The notes below the pieces were generated by a model. That model did no database searches. It was not told where the DNA came from and saw only the letters and a program-made list of their open reading frames with translations. Of a DNA stretch of 64,000 nucleotides, positions 60,454 through 64,000 are shown piece by piece. Source of the DNA: Maratus speciosus (Eukaryota; Arthropoda; Arachnida; Araneae; Salticidae). The number at the start of each line of letters is the position of its first letter. Within the stretch, counting starts at the first letter, position 1. The stretch covers positions 476,708,806 to 476,772,805 of the forward strand of contig OZ010795.1 in assembly GCA_963932465.1 (NCBI GenBank), written 5' to 3'. Position numbers and translations under genes: made by a program.

Positions 60454-61917
60454 AGGGTCTCAGGACTCTTAAAATTGGAAAATATGGAAAAAAAGACCAT
60501 TTTCAACATTTAATATCGTAAAATGTGTTTGATTTTAAAGAGGTCCGGGACACATTTTAAAATAATTTTTATTTATTGAGTTAAAATTCTGAATTTTTTT
60601 TGTGATGGTTAATCTTATCTTTTGTAAACAAAATGACATGCTAAAACGTCTCATAATTTTTTTTCAAATTTTTAATTTAAATTTTATTAAAAAGTGGGGT
60701 AATTTAAAATCGTTATAACTCGAAATATTATTTAGAAAATTTCATTTTTTTTTCATTTAAATAAACAAAAATATATATGTTTTAATTTCCATTCAGAATT
60801 TTTTAAGATATTAATTTATAAAAAAATTAAAAATATTTAACGAAAAAAATTATGGTGCAACTTTTTTTTTAAATCACATTTTCAAAAGTAAATATTTTTT
60901 TTCAAATATGCTAATCTAAATTAAAGTAAAACAATTGAAAAAGATATGTTCCAAGTTTGAACCGTTTATCTTTAACCGTTATCGAGTTATAAGAATTTAA
61001 ATACGAGAAATGGTGAAAAATTCTATCATGAAGAAAAACGCATTTTTACAAGAAGTTGTTTCCATGATAGCTAATGCTTGAAAGCTAGATTTTAAAAACA
61101 AACCAAAACAACAACAAAAAAAAAATAATATTTTTTGTTCTCATTCAGATAGAAACATGATTTAAATGTCATTTTAAGCAGGAAAAAACACAGAAATTTT
61201 TAATGAAATAAAATGTGTTCGCAAAGATTTTTGTGTCCCGGACCCCCTTAAGACACAATTTTTATTTTAATGAAAGATATAAGTATGTTCTTTCATTTCA
61301 TGTATTTAGATTGCAAGATGCAGAATTAACATTTACAGGGGGCTCCAAACTGTCAGACATTTGACGAGCAGAAATTTGGCATAACAGATTACGCGCAGGA
61401 TTACAAAATAAATTTTGCAACTAGAATTAAAATTTTGGTCTCTACTTATACCTCAGACAGCAATAAGTACCCTGAATCTAAATGAATTTGTATTTAAAGC
61501 CTTTTTATATTTTTAATACAAAGTTGTATTTAGCCAATTTAAAATTTAGAAAATTTCAACGGTATAATCACCTAAAATATTTTTTTTTTTTGAACAATAA
61601 AAAGGAAATTTTAGGTTCAGTTTATACAGACTATCATGAAACATATGTTTTGAAAATTTCCTGAAAACATATTCAGAAGTTTTTGAGATATCGTGCGCGT
61701 TATGCCAAAAAAAGTCATTTGGAGTAAAAATGACTTCGTAGTTTCTGAAACGCCGCGTCAGCTATTGGGGGAGTATAATTCTATAAGCTATATCTTCTGT
61801 TATAATGGGAGTTTCAAGGAAACAATTATATTAAAATGTTCAGAAAAGATAGGAGTTTAACATCTGAAAAAAATTAAAATTTCATAAATTTTAAAGCTTT
61901 AAGAGTTCTGAGACCCC
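60454..61917. mobile_element. TTAA-flanked element, outer
   Basis: The termini AGGGTCTCAGGACTCTTAAA and the complement GGGGTCTCAGAACTCTTAAA are inverted, and TTAA flanks both sides (60450-60453, 61918-61921). Joining the flanks restores a module that reads CAATATTTTAAACATAATG, as seen intact near 59513 and 62940 in related modules. The TTAA target fits piggyBac-type transposition, but the terminal bases are not the usual CCC, and no transposase is present. Confidence 0.75.
60539..61247. mobile_element. TTAA-flanked element, inner
   Basis: The termini AGAGGTCCGGGACACA and the complement GGGGGTCCGGGACACAAA are inverted, with TTAA at 60535-60538 and 61248-61251. It lies wholly inside the outer TTAA element. 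Its interior (GTGATGGTTAA, TTATAACTCGAA, GATATGTTCCAAGTTTG) is homologous to 26540-27020. Confidence 0.7.
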
Positions 61918-63420
61918 TTAAACATAATGAAATTTATATGCATTGTTGAGGTGCACAAAAAGATAGTTATTTCAGAATATGTTATGTGTAGCACATACAT
62001 TACACATACAAATAAACTTGAAAATATTTCGTTATATTGTGATCTATGACGAAAAATCGTTAGCTGCGTATTTCAATCTTGTTACTCTGTCACAAACATA
62101 ATTAAAATCATATGAATTTCTGAGGTGCACTAATACATGATTTCTGTAGAATGCAAAGCATTTATCATTCATGTCTAGGCTCACACAAAAGAGTTTGGTT
62201 TTATAATGGTCTACGGGAAAAAACTGTTCGCAGACTATTTCAATTATGTTGAGCTATTTCAAACATGATGAAACTGATATTCTACTGGCGTTTACTACAA
62301 GATGCTTGTAATAGAATATGGTAAGCATTGCATTTACCGTTCATTTACATGGACACTTAAAAGATATTTCGATACAACACTATATCTGAAGAAATGTATA
62401 TTAGGAATGATTGTGGAAAATTCGCTTTCGGTTATGGTATTGTACAAAATTTTTGCATGCTGCGTGGAATGCATAAATTCTATAGACCATATATAGGGTT
62501 ACACAAATGAATTCGTAAGATTATTGAGAATGAGCGTGAATTGCTTAAAAGTGATTTTTAATTTGAGTTACATATTTTCAAGATCAACAATATGTAGTAT
62601 ATTAAGAGATGTTTGTAGCATATAAATAAAATCATATACAAGGCATTTACATTCAGCCATTTCCGTGAATAAATGGAAATGTGCGTGAGAAATTTTGTGC
62701 AGCCCTGTATATGATCTATAGAATTTATCCACAAAAATAGTTCAATTTAAAAACGCTTACTACAACTGCAGACCCACTTCCAGCAATTATTGTTCATAGA
62801 CTTCAATAGTTAAATTTTCTTTTCAGCCAAATTCTTTTGTGTGTCCCGATAAATAATATGACCCGATATGTACAAATGAGCGATATAGTCTATGCAGACC
62901 ATATTCTACAGTAAATGCTATAGTACACAGTGATATATATAAATTTCAGTATGTTTAAAATAGTGTAATATCATTAAAATACACCGCAAACGATTTTCCC
63001 TCACAGACCGTAATAAAATGTAATTCTTTTGAATGTCTCTGTAAATGAACCGTAAATGCTATAGACTACATTTACAATACCAAACATGCCATAGTGCCAT
63101 CCAATAACATTAAGAATTTCATGGCAACCAAACCATATTTTTGCGAGTTAGAGCACGGACGGAGAGACAGACAGACAAACGGACAGATTAGATAAACAGA
63201 CAATAGACAGATAGACGGTTAGACAGGCATTCAGACAGACAGATAAACCGAATTCATGAACACTTTTCAAAAAGTGTTAAAACTTCGCAATTTTGAACGT
63301 AATATTTCGAAAGGCAACAAGAATTTGACTAATTGTGCAACAAGAATAGTGTCACAACTCAACAAGAGGTTACATTTATTAGGGTGAGGGGTATAATTTA
63401 CTAAATCTACCCTATCTCTT

Positions 63421-63593
63421 TTACGTCTTGATTCTTAAAGGTTTCACGCATTTTTTGCTCACTTTTACAGCTGCATGCAGATTTAAGTACTGTCGTTTTA
63501 TGTTATATTAAAAAATTGCAAAACTTCCCGCCATTTGCCTCTCCTGTGAAATTTACTTTTGTCGAGACGTGTCACTTCTCTTACGGATGACTC
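63421..63593 (+). repeat. Dispersed repeat, copy 2, followed by a GACA tract
   Basis: It matches the copy at 59885. About 65 bases further on, a GACAGACGGACGGACCAGAC tract (63658-63677) closes the unit. Confidence 0.7.
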
Positions 63594-63785
63594 ATATATA
63601 TTAAATTCCAAAACATTCGGTTCGGTAGTTTTTGCGCTGTTGTATGCAGATAGACGAACAGACAGACGGACGGACCAGACGACGACCATAGGTGATATGC
63701 ATTTATATAATCACGAAGCACCTAAAGAGCAGTGGAATTTTCATAATAGATTTCGTTTCTAATGCCAAATTAATGTACAGTCAAT

Positions 63786-64000
63786 CAGGGTAACTTTGAT
63801 CCGCATTTTCTTTATTTTCATATGCCACACTCTTATTTGAAGAATATTGTCGCAACTAGGGGCATAAAAGAGAAGAAATGATCTAAATTATTGTTTGACT
63901 ATAAACAATTAAGGAATAACAAGGATAAAAACAATAAAAAATGGATTTTTAACCTGGTTCAAAGTTACCCAGCCATTTAGGGTAACTTTGCACCATATGA
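63786..64000. mobile_element. Left end of an element cut by the window edge
   Basis: CAGGGTAACTTTGATCCGC is followed near the window end by TTCAAAGTTACCC and TTAGGGTAACTTTGCACC, so a GGGTAACTTTG motif recurs in both orientations. This resembles the AAAATGATCC and GGGGCTAGTTGG ends seen elsewhere in the window. The remainder lies outside. Confidence 0.35.

Larger units (their letters stand above)
59250..63283. mobile_element. Large inverted module element
   Basis: The left arm (59250-60450) and the right arm (about 61922-63283) are inverted. Both outer ends carry AACACTTTTCA...AAAAGTGTT hairpins next to ATGAATT and a GTTTATCTGTC/GACAGATAAAC tract. The module joints (ACAAGGACACACAAAAG, ATACAGGGCCGCACAAAA, CCCTGTATATGATCTATAG, CTCTGTAAATGAACCG) follow in mirrored order. 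On the right the GACA tract is expanded (63155-63243). There is no coding capacity. The element was later entered by two TTAA elements. Confidence 0.65.

Overview
This is a gene-poor, AT-rich eukaryotic window that consists almost entirely of transposable elements and their remains. I found no convincing host protein gene, rRNA, functional tRNA or CRISPR array. The set of elements points to an arthropod nuclear genome: a jockey-type and an RTE-like non-LTR retrotransposon, a Penelope-like element with a GIY-YIG tail, a Tc1 element, a Tigger1-type pogo element, tRNA-derived SINEs, and satellite-like modules carrying GACA/GACGGA microsatellites. A chelicerate is plausible, but the sequence does not prove it.

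Layout. 0-8.4 kb holds a foldback element built on a GGGTCGCTGAATCCG repeat, a small MITE, the longest copy of a modular repeat family (4.3-6.8 kb), and an inverted repeat whose two arms keep similar translations (6.8-8.4 kb). 9.6-14 kb holds a 144-bp minisatellite fused to the broken 3' side of a minus-strand jockey-type element whose 5' side looks intact. 14.4-17.9 kb has a SINE with a perfect 14-bp target duplication, a weaker tRNA-like repeat and a candidate solo LTR. 20-21.2 kb is a dead RTE-like fragment.

22.9-29.7 kb is a Harbinger-like MITE followed by a nest. A long terminal-inverted-repeat element encloses a head-to-head pair of 5'-truncated Penelope-like copies, each ending in a hammerhead-like core, then another inverted-repeat element and a second SINE copy with a 10-bp target duplication. 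33.1-34.1 kb is a deletion derivative of a cut-and-paste element with a Cys/His-rich transposase tail.

37.5-42.8 kb, 55.4-56.3 kb and 59.2-63.3 kb carry one family of about 130-180-bp modules in a conserved order, in two places as facing inverted arms. A Tc1 element sits exactly inside a 59-bp minisatellite at 39.5-41.1 kb. 44.8-46.9 kb is a 14-unit array of about 147 bp ending in a GACA tract and a perfect 10-bp hairpin, an architecture like that of Helentron-derived (HINE) elements. 49.1-51.7 kb is a Tc1-like frame containing an inverted copy of the 4.3-kb family. 53.3-57.8 kb is a Tigger1-like element that has lost its catalytic core and was later split by a foldback element related to the one at position 1. 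At 60.5-61.9 kb, two TTAA-flanked elements sit one inside the other inside the 59-63 kb element.

No genes cooperate here. The useful information is the order of nested insertions, several of which have target duplications or empty-site evidence readable from this window alone, and several repeat families that I cannot match to a named family.
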